Shown: piece after piece, positions 1-30,304 of the stretch
Position numbering within the stretch: the first letter of the stretch is position 1
Layout of the letters: every line of letters begins with the position of its first letter
Assembly: GCA_964019165.1 (NCBI GenBank)
Contig: OZ025267.1
Coordinates: 5,361,410-5,425,409, forward strand
Origin: Mastigias papua
Lineage: Eukaryota > Cnidaria > Scyphozoa > Rhizostomeae > Mastigiidae
Reading direction: 5' to 3'
DNA: 64,000 bases
The notes under the pieces: generated by a model
What the model saw: only the letters and a program-made list of their open reading frames with translations
What the model was told of the DNA's origin: nothing
Databases searched by the model: none
Program-made: the position numbers and the translations under genes

Positions 1-702
1 GCACTTGCACCTCTGCCTCAACATTGCAGCCCCTTTTAGGCCTACGAACACAAACTAGTCAATTCTAAATGAATTTTATCCCAATTACCCATCTTTTTTA
101 TGCTTCAGTTTTTGGCGGGAGATTCGAAAAACTTGCTGATGCTATTTTAAGATTTTGAACTACAGGAACACTTGCAAGCAAGAAATTTAGATGTCAGCTG
201 AAAATGCACTGAAGAGGCTGAAATATAAGTTTGTCTTTGTGAATTAACGTAAACTTTTTCAGGGGCAAAAGTTGTGCGTAGTTATGTCTTCACATCAACT
301 CCGTCTCAAGATAGCGTTACAAGACATACGTTAAGAATTGAACCATCTTATTGGATAATCATTTGGTGTAAACAAATCTGTTGATTGCTTGAGAAAAAAT
401 GTGGCCCTGTTTCTGTTTGCGTATACTGATGCACTCTCACTTCTTCCATAGTGGTATACTTCATTTAAGCTTCACAGAAAATGTAATTGTATTTTACTTT
501 CTAAACTTTAAATCAGAGCTGGCAGTTGAAATATGTGACGTGATTCTTTGGGAATGATTTAAGCTTTAGAAAGTTTTAAATAGCAATTTATGAATTTCAG
601 AAGCAAAGAGTCGATTAGACGTAGACGACTTTTTTGCAAAATAATTTTCTCATGACGTAATACCAAGCTTACTATAAGCACAGCCCAAGTGAGTTTACTA
701 TA
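1..702. other. Gene-free flank past gene A
   Basis: AT-rich sequence with no supported ORF or repeat. It may include the end of the gene A 3' region. Confidence 0.5.
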
Positions 703-708
703 TTTATT
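703..708 (-). promoter_or_regulatory. Candidate polyadenylation signal AATAAA of gene A
   Basis: AATAAA on the minus strand, about 255 bases past the gene A stop codon. Position and sequence fit a polyadenylation signal, but the hexamer is expected by chance in AT-rich DNA. Confidence 0.3.
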
Positions 709-961
709 TTTGCAATATTTTTCAAGCTATGCCTGGACCGCTAGACAGTTAATTACTTCTAACATATTTCGCTAGTCCAAACGAGTTAGCTGACTGTTAA
801 AATAAAGCTCTATATATCTTACCGTTTCCTCTATTGTTTAAAGAATGGATCTCTACCCTCCTTCAACATCTTCGCTTTATGATACTAGGGGCAATGGTGA
901 TGTCTTGGCTCTTAGGATAGCTTTTTAAAGATGAGCTTTAGCTTTTAACCTTCATTAATAA

Positions 962-9337
<8,376 letters not shown>

Positions 9338-11690
9338 CTTTAATGAACATGAAGTGATTAGCAATATTGTTACCAAATAACTGGATTAGCCATAAAGCAT
9401 ATGCTCAAAGGAATAGAAAACAAGCAGAATTTTTTTATACCAAGTAAAAGATTACAATATGAATTTACAATCTACACTACTTTACAAGATTACTATACTA
9501 GACAGCTATACAATACTATCGGAACGATACCCCGAGGAGCAGAAAACTATCACTACCCCGAGACAAATTAAACATAGAGATTAAAATAACTGTCTGTCTC
9601 ATATTTACATGCCAAGAGTCCGCGATCAAAATAACTTAAATTATATTTACCTTCCCATTAATTGCACAAATTTTATAGGAAACTTAGCTCAAGCCTTAGT
9701 TTATGATGCTCCCTATTTTTGGACCTCTTTTGACCACATTGTAGTTTTAGAAGTAATGCTATAGACATTGTAAGTGTTGAGTGCTACGACAGGACAATGT
9801 GGGCATTGTAGGTTTCAACAAAAATCTCACTTTGACGCACTTGCTACTTCTCGATTGTTTGCAGTGATAAAAATATTTGAAAATACTAAGTCCCTTAGGG
9901 ACTTTGTATTGTATCTTTACAAGTTCGTTTAAAACTTAGGCCTTTTAAAGTCAGGTTCATGTTAAAGTGGTTCTACAAACAAAACGCTTATACAAAGAAA
10001 TTTCTCATCGATGATCTTCTAAAGCGACCAAAGCTAGTAACCAATCCGCCCCAATTAAAATGCATGGATTATTAGCATCTGAATCCTATTCATTAACTTT
10101 TTTACTTGTAATAAATAGTATGAAGAGCATATGTATTCCATACGGGCTTGGAATGAAAATGCTGCTGAAAGCTGTCCTCGCAATGATGCTTCTCACAAGG
10201 TGAGACAATGGAGAGTTTTGAGTAAGTACAGTTCATTTCAGTAATCATATAATTCGGATCGATATGTCTCATAGATCGCCCAGAAATTGTCATGCATTTT
10301 CTATTTAAGACTCTCCTCTGACCTCTGAACGTAACTTTGCTGAATTCAAACGTTTACAGTTTAAACTTTACTCAATAGCTTATCTACGCTTTATCAATTG
10401 TGAGGTAGAAGATATTAATGTCCAGGTAAACAAGATTAAAATCAAATATCTGGCTCCCTGATTCTTTGAATATGAAACACTCCATATATGGCCCTAGTAT
10501 ATGAGAAAAAGCTAGCACTTGATTAGAGGTGTTCTCGTGTTCCCCTATGACTGTGTATTTGGCAATATCAAAGAACTAGAATATATCGCTTTACCGTGAA
10601 ATTAATGATATTAGTTTGTAATCAGAATGTGACAGGTACAAGGAAGACTGGCATTCTTGAAAGAGACTAATTGCTTTAATTTCTGCGAACTGAGGAGCTA
10701 TTGTTAGACTACGGGGATGTATTACTACCTAGGCATAATTAAAACATTTTCCTGAATGTAGATAAAGGCGAAAGAGATATAAGATGTTTTTCGCACCTAC
10801 TTTTTATCACTTCTTATCTATGCATGATTGGTTCCATTTACAGTTCTAGACATTCATTTGGATTATCATCGATTTTGTAAATCTATGAATACTAAATTCA
10901 GGCGTTAGACCAAGCGGTATTAAAACGAGTACTCACCTCGGCAGTGCTAGCATAAACAGAGCTAATATTTCCTGACTTTCTAGGTACATTTTCGCTCCTT
11001 AATTTGTATCCAAATCTCTAGTTGAAGTAGAAAATTCTTAAAGCACAACCTGGCCTATAAATATTTTACAATGATGCTTCAAGCTATTTAACATGCAAGA
11101 AAACCATCTTCACGACAATGTATTGCTGGTGCCTTGCTTCAAAGTGAATAATAGCGGATTTATGGCGAGTGATTTGAGTTCTGCACTTATGTTTTCAAGC
11201 ACATTCTATTGCAATCTACTGCGGAAAGAATATCTTGAAATCACGTGATACACTTACTGAATAGACATTGCTATTGCACGCAGCTGCCTACTTGCACTAC
11301 AATCAAATTAATTAGTGGCCCTTTGTCTCGGTTAATGATTTGCTTGATTACTACCGGGAGGAAGAATTGAGTTTATTATAGTGATGCCTAATAATCTCTT
11401 ACATACAAACGTAATTTATTTTGTATGAGAATCGGCTTACAGTCCAACCTTCTTGCAAGTGCCTAAGCTACTATTTTTGCGGTTAAGATATCTTGCCAAA
11501 GTCTATGGGCAGTAGTTAGCATAAACTGATAAAATTCCAATAGCTGTTTTAAGTATCTCTATTTTCGGATTCAATATGCATAGGTAAGGAGCTGAAACTT
11601 ATAGTTTTTATTCCAACATGAAAACCCACCAAACATGGCCAAAGTTACTTTCCTACACTGCGGAGTATGTACAGGCAACAGGATTTTGGA
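9338..11690. other. Region upstream of the first exon found for gene A
   Basis: No clear gene or repeat seen. The missing signal-peptide exon and promoter of gene A should lie here or further up, before 13.5 kb. I could not pick out the exon, which is probably under 60 codons. Confidence 0.4.
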
Positions 11691-11694
11691 GAAG

Positions 11695-11825
11695 CGAGAG
11701 TGAAAATGCGAGAGGATAACTGACCCGAGCGGGACTCGAACTCGTGACCTCTGACTTTGCACAAAGTCAGGGGTCGCAAGTTCGAGTTCCGCTCTGGTCG
11801 GTTATTTTTGTCGCACTTTCACTTT
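11695..11825. repeat. Foldback of two tRNA-like SINE ends
   Basis: A palindrome centred between 11760 and 11761 with arms of about 58 bp and some mismatches. Each arm contains a tRNA T-arm/B-box-like string: GGGACTCGAAC at 11731 (minus orientation) and GTTCGAGTTCC at 11780 (plus). Two facing copies of a tRNA-derived element would give this structure. Neither copy makes a whole tRNA. Confidence 0.65.
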
Positions 11826-12549
11826 ACACTGCAGAGTGCTAAAGAGAGATATTGCACAAAATTATTCAATGATCTTCTTGAGAAATCAGGTTAATATTTC
11901 AATTGGATCTAGAACTATAATTCTTGCAATTTTGGTTCGGTTTCATGATCAGTTAAATTTAGAATCTAAAAAGGGAAACTACTAAATGCAGTTTATGTGT
12001 GGAACAGTTGATAGAACTTCCCGTGAACTAAGAGGAAAACTTGGTTTACAATCAAAATTATGCAAGTGACAATGTTACATTCAGCACCATTCTTACATGA
12101 AATATAAATTAATTGAAAAGCAAACTCAAAAGATACAAAATTTCATTAAATAATTCTTTATAGACCTGAGTTAGACAAAATTTTATTCATAGCTATATTC
12201 ATAGCTACATTTCAAGCTGGATAATTCAAGCCAAATTTATATTTGCCTATTATTCTGAAATCATTTAACTGGCATTTGGTACCACGTGACTACGAAGATA
12301 TTTACATAATAATCGAACTTTCAAATCAATCTGACGGTGGCTACCATCTATATACACTGGAAATCATGTGATTACTGTTGCAATTATGAAAACAGAAAAC
12401 CAATCCTTTTAGCTAATTATCATATGCGGTGAATATTAAAGCTCATTGTGATGATTTGAACAAAAATACATTTGCAATGCACAAAATTGAAACGATAACA
12501 AAATATGGTGTAGCTTTGTTCAGATCACGACAGTACACTACAGTATATA

Positions 12550-12633
12550 GTACAGTACAGTACAGTACAGTACAGTACAGTACAGTACAGTACAGTACAG
12601 TACAGTACAGTACAGTACAGTACAGTACAGTAC
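12550..12633. repeat. (TACAG)n microsatellite
   Basis: About 16-17 exact copies of a 5-bp unit. Confidence 0.97.
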
Positions 12634-13496
12634 GGGGTGCAGTACTGCGCCAGACACCATATTACATGACCTTGCTGAGAAGTAGATTGTAAAGTACGAA
12701 GGCGTTGAGAAATGGCCTACCCTAAGTTTGTAGTCAGATTGTTTGGAGAATCTCTGCAGTGACATCTTGGCAAATGCACGTTTCTTAACTGCTAATTCCA
12801 GCGATGTCCAATTGCCGCAGTTGTCATAATTACATATGATAGCTAATTTATGCTTTGGGGTTTTCATTAATTTCAATTAAAGCTGGCAGATTTAAGCATC
12901 GATGATATCTCAAGCATCAAATAAGTAGGAAATTTTAATGAACCAGTTTTCAGATCAGTCATAGTTCTTGCTGCTTTATAGATTCATAGCAATTACTGGT
13001 GGACACTGGACTTTCAATGCCAAATAAATTGTCAAACATGCAGTTTGAATTATTCTTGGATGGTTGGATGCGATCCATAACCATTTCACACAGGGGTGGA
13101 CTGTTAGATTCATGGACTCATGGGCACATGGTCCATTCGTGCATTGCATTATATCAGTGAGCTACACGAAGAAAACTTAAGCGTTGATATAGCAGGATAT
13201 ATACATTTAAAATATACAGTGAACTCATATCATCTGCCATCTTTTTCGGAAGCTAACGTCTTAGCGTGGAATCAATTTTTCGTTAAGATCAGAGTTACAG
13301 GGTACTCGGTCCACATTCGATTTGCCCAGCCACTCAGTCTGTCCTGATTTCACACCAGATATATACATGAGCTGTAATCGATGACCTTTGTATCGTAATA
13401 ACTATGACGAATTCCTAAAACTATTACGGTTTAGGCCAAGTTCTGGATTTGCCCGGATTTGTGAATTGTCTATTATATTATTAGCATTAAGCTCTC

Positions 13497-23046
<9,550 letters not shown>

Positions 23047-24790
23047 CGTGGTGAAGAACTGATGAGCTGCAGCGTTCAGTATAGACTGAACTAAAATGGC
23101 ACTGAAATTAATCCATAATTTAGAACATTAAATTTTAATGACCACCTGCACTAGAATCAGTAGGGTCAGTCCATTCATGTCATTAACGGGCACTCTGGCA
23201 ACAGGATTCTCTACATGAGAGAACGCATTGATGTCTATAATAAAGTACCCGAGAAAGAGCGTGGTTCAATGAGAGTGCATTGGATAAAATCAAGATCTGT
23301 TTTTGAACTTTTGGTTGAATGTGTAGTGAAGACTGCGGAGATTTTATTTATTATTCATAAACAGCTAAAATCCATTAATTTAGAACAAATAATTGCAAAA
23401 TTTACAGGTGCATTGCAAAGCCTCGACGGGCCACACTTATAGGTGAATCCGCACAAAAGTAAAATTACACGAAATAGCTGGACATGAAAGGGATTGGCAT
23501 CTTACGGTGTTGTTGGCCAAAGTCAAAGGGCTTAGATCGATCATTTTCATATAATTATAGCTAGTTACAATTCTTCCATATAAGTTGGACACATTGCTTT
23601 ACTAACATCTAATGAGTTTCCTCTTGAAACCTTTCCGTTTCTGCGGCACCTTCACTGCAATATACGGATGATATTTTGTAAGAGATGTCCTATAAGAAAT
23701 GTGCAGAGGCTATGGACATTAAAACAGTTTTAGGACTATAATAAATAGGGTATGACACCTCAGAACCTTCTTTTTCAAGTTTCATATTTAAGTCTTTTAG
23801 AGGAATTACGTAACTGTGCTCGTTTTTTAAAGAATAGCCAACTTTTGCTGACCTTCTATGCGCTGGAAATGCCTATCTCGACTTGAGCCTGAAATTATTA
23901 CTGAAACAGTCCTTAACAGCAGTTCAATTTAGCGAAGGATATGTGGGATTGAGTGATATTAGAAGTATAGATATGTTTTGCTGTTTTTTACTAAATCAAC
24001 TTGTCTAGTCTCTTCATTGCACCAATTTTTTAGTAAGTAACACAAATAACACCAGTCGACATGATTTTTATTTTGTGGTTAAAATGGCGATTATTAAGGC
24101 AAATTGCTTATGCTGATCACGAATATGAAGTTCCTTTTCTTCTATCGTGTCAAGGTATATTTTTATTTGCCATTTAACATTTTGCATAGCCATGTACTAT
24201 TGCGTTCAGCTTGGTATTGTCTTGGTTTCAGCAAATCTGTCTAGCATCAACAACATTCACTGTAGCTTTGTTTCTTATCTTCTTTGTAGTGTAGAATAGT
24301 TAAAACTACTGCAAATTTTGCTTGGTTTAATATACCTTGGGCCCGCTTGATGACAAGAGTTGATAGATCTTGCCCCACCCTCCGAAGATGTTGCTCACTC
24401 TAAGGTTTCATTTTGAAAAGATAGAACTAGTTTTGTTAATCTAGTCTTTCAGTTACAATGTTTTGTTTCGGAAAATAAGTGTCATCTAAAGGGACATACA
24501 TAAACACATACAAATACACAAACACACATACATACATACATACACTAGCTATTTTTTAAAGCTGGTTGCCTAAAAACGCAACTATAAAGTTGAGGTGGAC
24601 CTGATTTTTACTAACACTTTAAATATAAAAATGATCTAAAATATTGAAATAATAGCCTCTTACAATACTGCTTTCTAAACTTCAATCGTAAATAATTCAA
24701 TTTTTGAATAAGACTGATCTTGCGAAAAAAATGAAAGAGTAAAGATTTAACAATAGATAAAATCCCTCTGTTTTTTCTGTATCAAACAGG
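23047..24790. other. Region upstream of gene B
   Basis: AT-rich. It should hold the gene B promoter and 5' UTR just above 23046. A short CATA-type microsatellite is at 24505-24545. No ORF that I can support. Confidence 0.5.
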
Positions 24791-24799
24791 CTTCTTTGT

Positions 24800-25320
24800 T
24801 AAATGTCACCGAGTTTATAAGTTCCTTCATACTTTTCAACCCGTGTTTGAAAGAGTCTATTCTTTTAACATGTCTTAAGTTGGGTGGGTAGTGCGTTCCA
24901 TAACAACGGGCCTCTCCATCTTATTGAAGTTCTTCCAATTTCTCTTGGTAACTCAAAGGACAAGTTATCTCTTGAGCGCGTCAATTTTCTACTGAAGTGG
25001 TGTACGAGTTATTCGGGGGCAGCTTTTTGGTAGACTTTGTACATCATAGTCAAGATTTTTCTTTTGTATATATAATCAAGTCTATCTCAATTGACTGAGC
25101 ACAGGACCTGGTCATGCGGAATATCTTTGGGTACCCGATGAATGATTCTAGCAGCTCGTACATGTATTCTCTCTATTTCTTTAGTGCCTGCTGGTCCAGC
25201 ACACAGTCATACCATATGTAACAGCAGCAGTGATTTTTTTAACATAGATTTCGTTTTGAACATATGTTGGTAAGTATGCCATTCCTTTTAGTTAGAGCCT
25301 GGATAGCCCTGCTCCGTCTG
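24800..25320 (-). pseudogene. LINE reverse-transcriptase C-terminal relic
   Basis: Minus-strand conceptual translation with stops and at least one frame slip gives RAARIIHRVPKD, RLDYIYKRKILTMMYKVYQK, then LTRSRDNLSFELPREIG and GPLLWNALPTQLK. This is the usual end of many invertebrate LINE ORF2 proteins (N-R-A-A-R, then R.G.L.WN.LP). It is dead and has no visible tail. Confidence 0.78.
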
Positions 25321-25499
25321 CTCAACGGCAGAAAATAACACCTTTGGTAAAGATCTCTACTATGTTTATTTTGGTGGTAATTTGGTAGACCAAGGTAGAG
25401 TGTGGGCCCGAAAAAAGTGTGTCGTAATTGTGCTTCGTCATTGAGCAGAGGAGCATTTGGAAGTGGAAATCGTTAGCATTTGGCTTTCCAATGGTTTGG

Positions 25500-26049
25500 A
25501 GGGAGCCGAATGGACAATAATCTGGACACATCCAAAGTGATACTTCCGTCAATTCAGATTAGACTGGATCTCATGAAACAGTATGTGAAAGTTCTGAATA
25601 AGAATGTGGCTGATTTAGAAAGATTGAGGAGAAGATTGCCAACGTGAATGCTGAGAGGGATAATGAGTGTGTATTTGTTGGGCCTCAAATCAGAGAACTC
25701 ACCAACCTCCGTTTCTTTCTACCATGATGGATATTGAAAAAATACACAAATTCTTTTTAGAAGTGATATCAAAGTTTCTTGGCAATACTAAAGGATCTGA
25801 CTATCAAAGAATTGTGGAAAACATGCTGACTTGCTTTCAAGCACTTGGTTGTCGCATGAGTTTGAAGGTTCATTTTCATATGCAGATGAAGATTATTTTC
25901 TGAAAAGTCTTGGTCACCTAAGTGAAAAAAATGGCGAGCATTTTCAACAGAAAATGAAAGATATGGAAGCATTGCATCTAGAGCGATGGGATGCAACCAT
26001 GATGGCGTACTACTGTGAGTACCTGAGACGCAACTTTGAAAATAGCTAG
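25500..26049 (+). pseudogene. Decayed copy of a repeat-associated protein family
   Basis: Frames joined by frameshifts give LPSIQIRLDLMKQYVKVLNK, then GPQIRELT, KFLGNTKGSDYQRIVENML, LGCRMSLKVHF, then EKNGEHFQQKMKDMEALH and WDATMMAYYC. From memory, this block order (GPQIR, NFLGN, VK.H..SH, E.GE.FHQDI, W...M.ADYC) belongs to a multi-copy protein of unknown function common in invertebrate genomes and probably carried by a transposon. The frameshift near 25875 and a stop near 25660 break it. Confidence 0.65.
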
Positions 26050-26059
26050 ACTGCAAGGG

Positions 26060-27300
26060 AATCTAATAGAAAAAAGTTCATGTCATACATTTTAAGACAA
26101 AAACAAGTCGTTTGAATAAGATTCTATTCCGCAAATACACAGAAACATGTTTCGTTTTGGCTTAGTAAAATTTATTTAAAAGAATAATAAATGTAAAACA
26201 AGAAATAAAAGGTAATCCCAGCAACAAATGGCAATGGGAATGAGGCTAAAGAGTCACAGTGCACATAAGAATATGAATGAAGATCGTATGTAATATAGAC
26301 TAGGGATGTAGAAAATGGAAGCGTTTATGAGAGAAAGATAATGTGTGTGAATATAGGTACGATTCGTCAGCTATCAACCTGAGATCAGCGCTTCGGGAGT
26401 TTAATGAAAGTACGCTTTTATGTTCACAGGCCCCCGGATCCCATTGGGAAACTATCGTACCAGACGAGGAGCAGAAGTAGTATCAGAAAATGTTTAGTGT
26501 AGAGAACAACATGTAAATGAATGGTAATATGATGAATTAGTAACGAACCGCGATGTATAGTCAGCATTGTAATACGGACACGGTGTCCGATAAAACAGGG
26601 TAGAGAATGAAGCCATGAGAAGGTACAAAACTATGCATAATTGAGTCACATCATGTATTTGGACTAGTGAACTTTGTGTGAACAATTAAACCTTTAATAC
26701 TTGTGTTCCTTTTGAATGCTACAATGGGTGTGGCTGATGGTATGTCTCATAGGTCGTCGTCTTCTTGACTGATGTGCCAATGTTTATGTAGTATCTGTAC
26801 GATCCGTGCAGTATCCAGATTAAATGGAATAATGAAGGGTAATTTGTAACAGGAGGTCAGTGCATGGGGTTGTAAGAGATCATCTCGCGATAATGAGCGC
26901 TTAATAAGTAACACAGAATAACTGTTATAGAGTTGTAAACATAGCAATGCGCACGTCTCTAATATTCCTGTCTGCTGAAATTTTGCCCTATGATGTTTCA
27001 AACAAGATTATACTTGCTCGCATAGTGCACGATTTATAAGCTCGTTTTATGTTAGTAATATAAGTTACTTAACAGTTCCTTCATTCAAAGCGGACATATA
27101 GTGCTATAGTCCTTGTTAATTGGTCAGTGGTATGACTGGGCGCAATGTATACTGCAAGCTTCAATGGAAGCTTGCATATGCACCACTTGCTGGAAAGGCT
27201 ATACACAATTTATATGAATTTGGCTCTTGATTCTGCATTCTTTGAAGCGAGGAGATTCTTACATTTGTAAAACTTTTTCTGTATTTTTGCCATATCTTAT
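26060..27300. other. No supported feature
   Basis: Only short ORFs of random character on both strands. Confidence 0.45.
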
Positions 27301-27319
27301 TATTGTATTTTAGCTGTAT

Positions 27320-27437
27320 ACATATTTTTTTGTCTTTTTAAAGGAGGGCCCCTTGAAAACCAGCTTTGCTGAAGGGTAACCCTCCTAAAAGATGTAAAAA
27401 TGAAATGAAATGAAAAATGAAATTAAATGAAATGATT
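27320..27437 (+). mobile_element. Retroelement 3' end with (TGAAA)n-like tail
   Basis: A short unique stretch (GCTGAAGGGTAACCCTCCT) is followed by a GAAAT-type tail (27393-27437). A reverse-oriented relative (ATTTC tail, then GTAGCCCTTCAGCA) occurs at 31434-31600, so these look like 3' ends of one LINE or SINE family. Confidence 0.5.
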
Positions 27438-27479
27438 AGTGATTGCTGGTTATATCACAACTGATATCTCAATTACGCC

Positions 27480-27903
27480 GGGTTCACACTTGTTCGCTGG
27501 AATCGCTGTAGTCGCTGTAGTCGCTGTAGTCGCTGTAGTCGCTGTAGTCGCTGTAGTCGCTGTAGTCGCTGTAGTCGCTGTAGTCGCTGTAGTCGCTGTA
27601 GTCGCTGTAGTCGCTGGAGTCACTGAAGTTGCTGGAAACATCCACCGACCCAAAAAGCATGACATGTTCACATTAGGTCGCTTGCGTTGCCGGAGTCACT
27701 GGGACCATAGTCATTTGTTCCCACAAGCTTCACGCTGGGCTATTTGAGTAACTGGGATAGAGCGTGATTCTCTTCCAGCGACCCATTCGCTGGGGTTCCT
27801 GGGGCCATTGGAAAATAATTTTTAAACGTTCACATATGGTCTTCTGTGTCGCTTGTCCCTCAAAATCAGCAACTCCAGCGACTCCCATGACCAAGTGTGG
27901 ACC
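27480..27903. mobile_element. Putative TIR DNA element of about 424 bp
   Basis: The left end GGTTCACACTTG and the right end CAAGTGTGGACC are inverted repeats with one mismatch. Further inside, TTCGCTGGA and TCCAGCGA motifs recur in both orientations. It is non-coding and carries an internal minisatellite. Confidence 0.6.
27504..27611. repeat. Minisatellite, 12 exact copies of CGCTGTAGT
   Basis: A 9-bp unit repeated 12 times without mismatch. Because 9 is a multiple of 3 it produces long Ala-Val-Val and Ala-Thr-Thr ORFs, which are artefacts. Confidence 0.97.
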
Positions 27904-27909
27904 AGTTTT

Positions 27910-29700
27910 TACAACAACTGCTGTTACAAAGGTAGTGTGAATATGTGAATATACTCTTCAAGAGGTTTAATTGCTGCTAACATTTGTTGTTTATCACTGC
28001 ATGAAACCATTATCTGGCTGCAAAACTTGGTTGTCACTCAACACTGAAACTAAGTATTCTTCTAGATGTAGGTTCCATTCAAAGCGACTCCTTATGATGC
28101 AAAAATGCGTATAGGGAAGTGTGTTTTAGGGAAGTTATTTGGCAAGGATGTTTAGTTTGGAGGAGGGGAGGGGGGAATGTTTGTATGGACTTTTTGTTTA
28201 GAAAGGCCATTAGGAAGGAGCTTTGCTTGGGAAGGTAGCTTGGCATAGATAGTTGATCGCTTGGAGCTAGAAAGTTTTCTCACTGGAATCTGCTTTCAAT
28301 TAGATCCTGCGACAGGTCATGTATACTGCCCAATAGATTCACGAGGATAAATGGAGTGGCGGGAAAATCGTAGGAACCCAGGGTGGTAATCCCCAGTTAA
28401 CTTCTAGGCAGAATGGACCATGACTATGGTTTAGCCGCTGGGAGTTTGGATAATTTCGAAAAATTATGTTCTATAACGGACTGCTGGCAGGAAAGATTTG
28501 TGAAGAGAAATTCTTCGTTTCGATTTTAAAGCGATCTCAATTACTACGTCTCGCCAATCTCGGTGGAGGGGGGTAATTATCCCTGCACCCCAGTAGCCAC
28601 GGCACTGATAGTGCTTTCCATTTTTGGTGGTTTTGAAATAGTTTGTAAAAGTGCGTTTATTGTAGATATTACATTCATTTTATTAAACAACCCCCTGGAA
28701 AAATTCTCAGGTACTGTTAATACAACCTGCAAGTCTAATAAAGGTAGCCACCAGATCTAAGAGTCACAATTGTTTTACACTTTCAGAAAGTACAGAGATA
28801 TAATTCAAATATTTATGTTGCACTTGGTGGAATCTAGTAAATAGTTTACGATTCTATCTGCAGAAAAGAACGAATTTGCCCACCATACAGACATAATATA
28901 TTAACTAAAGCAAACAAAGATCTAATATCAGTGCCCTGGTAACAACAAAGTTTGCTAAAGTGCAACTTCAATGCTTAAGTGCAATGTTTTGCATGGCTAG
29001 AAGACTTTTTAACATTAAGCTTGTCGAAGAGATTGCTGAAAGTTGAGGGTGTTCTGATATAGGGTAAAGGGTGCTCCGAGTCAATACTTTTATCGTGAAA
29101 ATTTTCTAGTGACATGCTTTGGTGATCCATAAAGGAATCTAGCAAACAGTTTACAGACACTTCATTGATCGTTTGCAAACAATAGTGTTTTCTGTCTCTA
29201 TTTAAGATCTCCCATCTATCTATGTAAACTCACAAAAAATCCACTTTCAATTTATTCTACCTGTTTTACTGAAAGTCCAATAGAGAGAATTAGCGATTGT
29301 CTGTATTAACAAAGGAATTGTTCAGTAGCATAGACTATAACATCTGCTTTTGCAAAAAATAAAAGACCGATTTTCATTTATAATTTCTTGAAAACATTGT
29401 CATTAGGATCAATGACATTGCAATCATTCTTCATATGCATTCGACTAACTAGCATTGGGATAATTGCAATCACTGTTTGAAAAATAGACTACCAGCATTA
29501 TAGATTCTTAAACTATGTTAGAGATTATTCAATGCCGTTTTTTCCCAGAGCAGTCCTGAACACAGTGATTGCAAATGGAGATTAAGATTTATGAATTTGG
29601 AAAGGCTTGTTAGATGCAAGCTAAAATGCTAAGAAGGTAATAAGCCTACACAGAACAGGAACTTCTTCCTCAAGTGAATTCTAGTCGCTACACAAAAACA
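27910..29700. other. No supported feature
   Basis: AT-rich intergenic DNA. A G-rich patch at 28560-28610 may be the end of a transposon, but no partner end is visible. Confidence 0.4.
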
Positions 29701-29815
29701 GATTCATTTTGACAATTACTACCAATACTCCATATATAAGTAATTTATATATAAATATATATATATATTATATATATATATTTATATGCATATGTATAAG
29801 CTTAGTAGCTTGCGA

Positions 29816-29920
<105 letters not shown>

Positions 29921-29944
29921 GAAAAGTCTGTTGGTACTACAGAA

Positions 29945-30292
29945 CTTCACTATAGCACGAAAAAGCGGGAACATTGCTTTAGCATACTGAAAGCTTTTTT
30001 CGTCCGACACTCGTCAGAGTATGAAACGTCGGATAGCGACCGAAAGGTGAAACGAAATATATAGCCAGATGCGGGTACACGTGATATGATGCATAATACG
30101 TCTATTTAGCCCTTGGCCAATCATAGGGCTAAAAAGACGCATTATTAATCATATCACGTGTACCCGCATCTGGCTATATATTTCGTTTCACCTTTCGGTC
30201 GCTATCCGACGTTTCATACTCTGACGAGTGTCGGACAAAAAAGCTTTCAGTATGCTAAAGCAATGTTCCCGCTTTTTCGTGCTATAGTGAAG
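29945..30292. mobile_element. Foldback (long inverted repeat) element, 348 bp
   Basis: Two arms of about 169 bp are near-perfect reverse complements around a 10-12-bp loop at 30113-30125. The outer ends are CTTCACTATAGCACG and CGTGCTATAGTGAAG. It has no coding potential. TA-rich sequence flanks both sides, so a TA-type target is possible. A diverged single arm is present at 14085-14230. Confidence 0.88.
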
Positions 30293-30304
30293 ATATATAT
30301 ATAT

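Noticed and set aside
11695..11825. Functional tRNA gene
   Set aside because: Only T-arm/B-box-like parts are present, in a palindrome; no complete cloverleaf.
12429..12876. ORFs over the TACAG tract
   Set aside because: Microsatellite translation.
27439..27747. Ala-Val-Val repeat protein
   Set aside because: A product of the 9-bp minisatellite.
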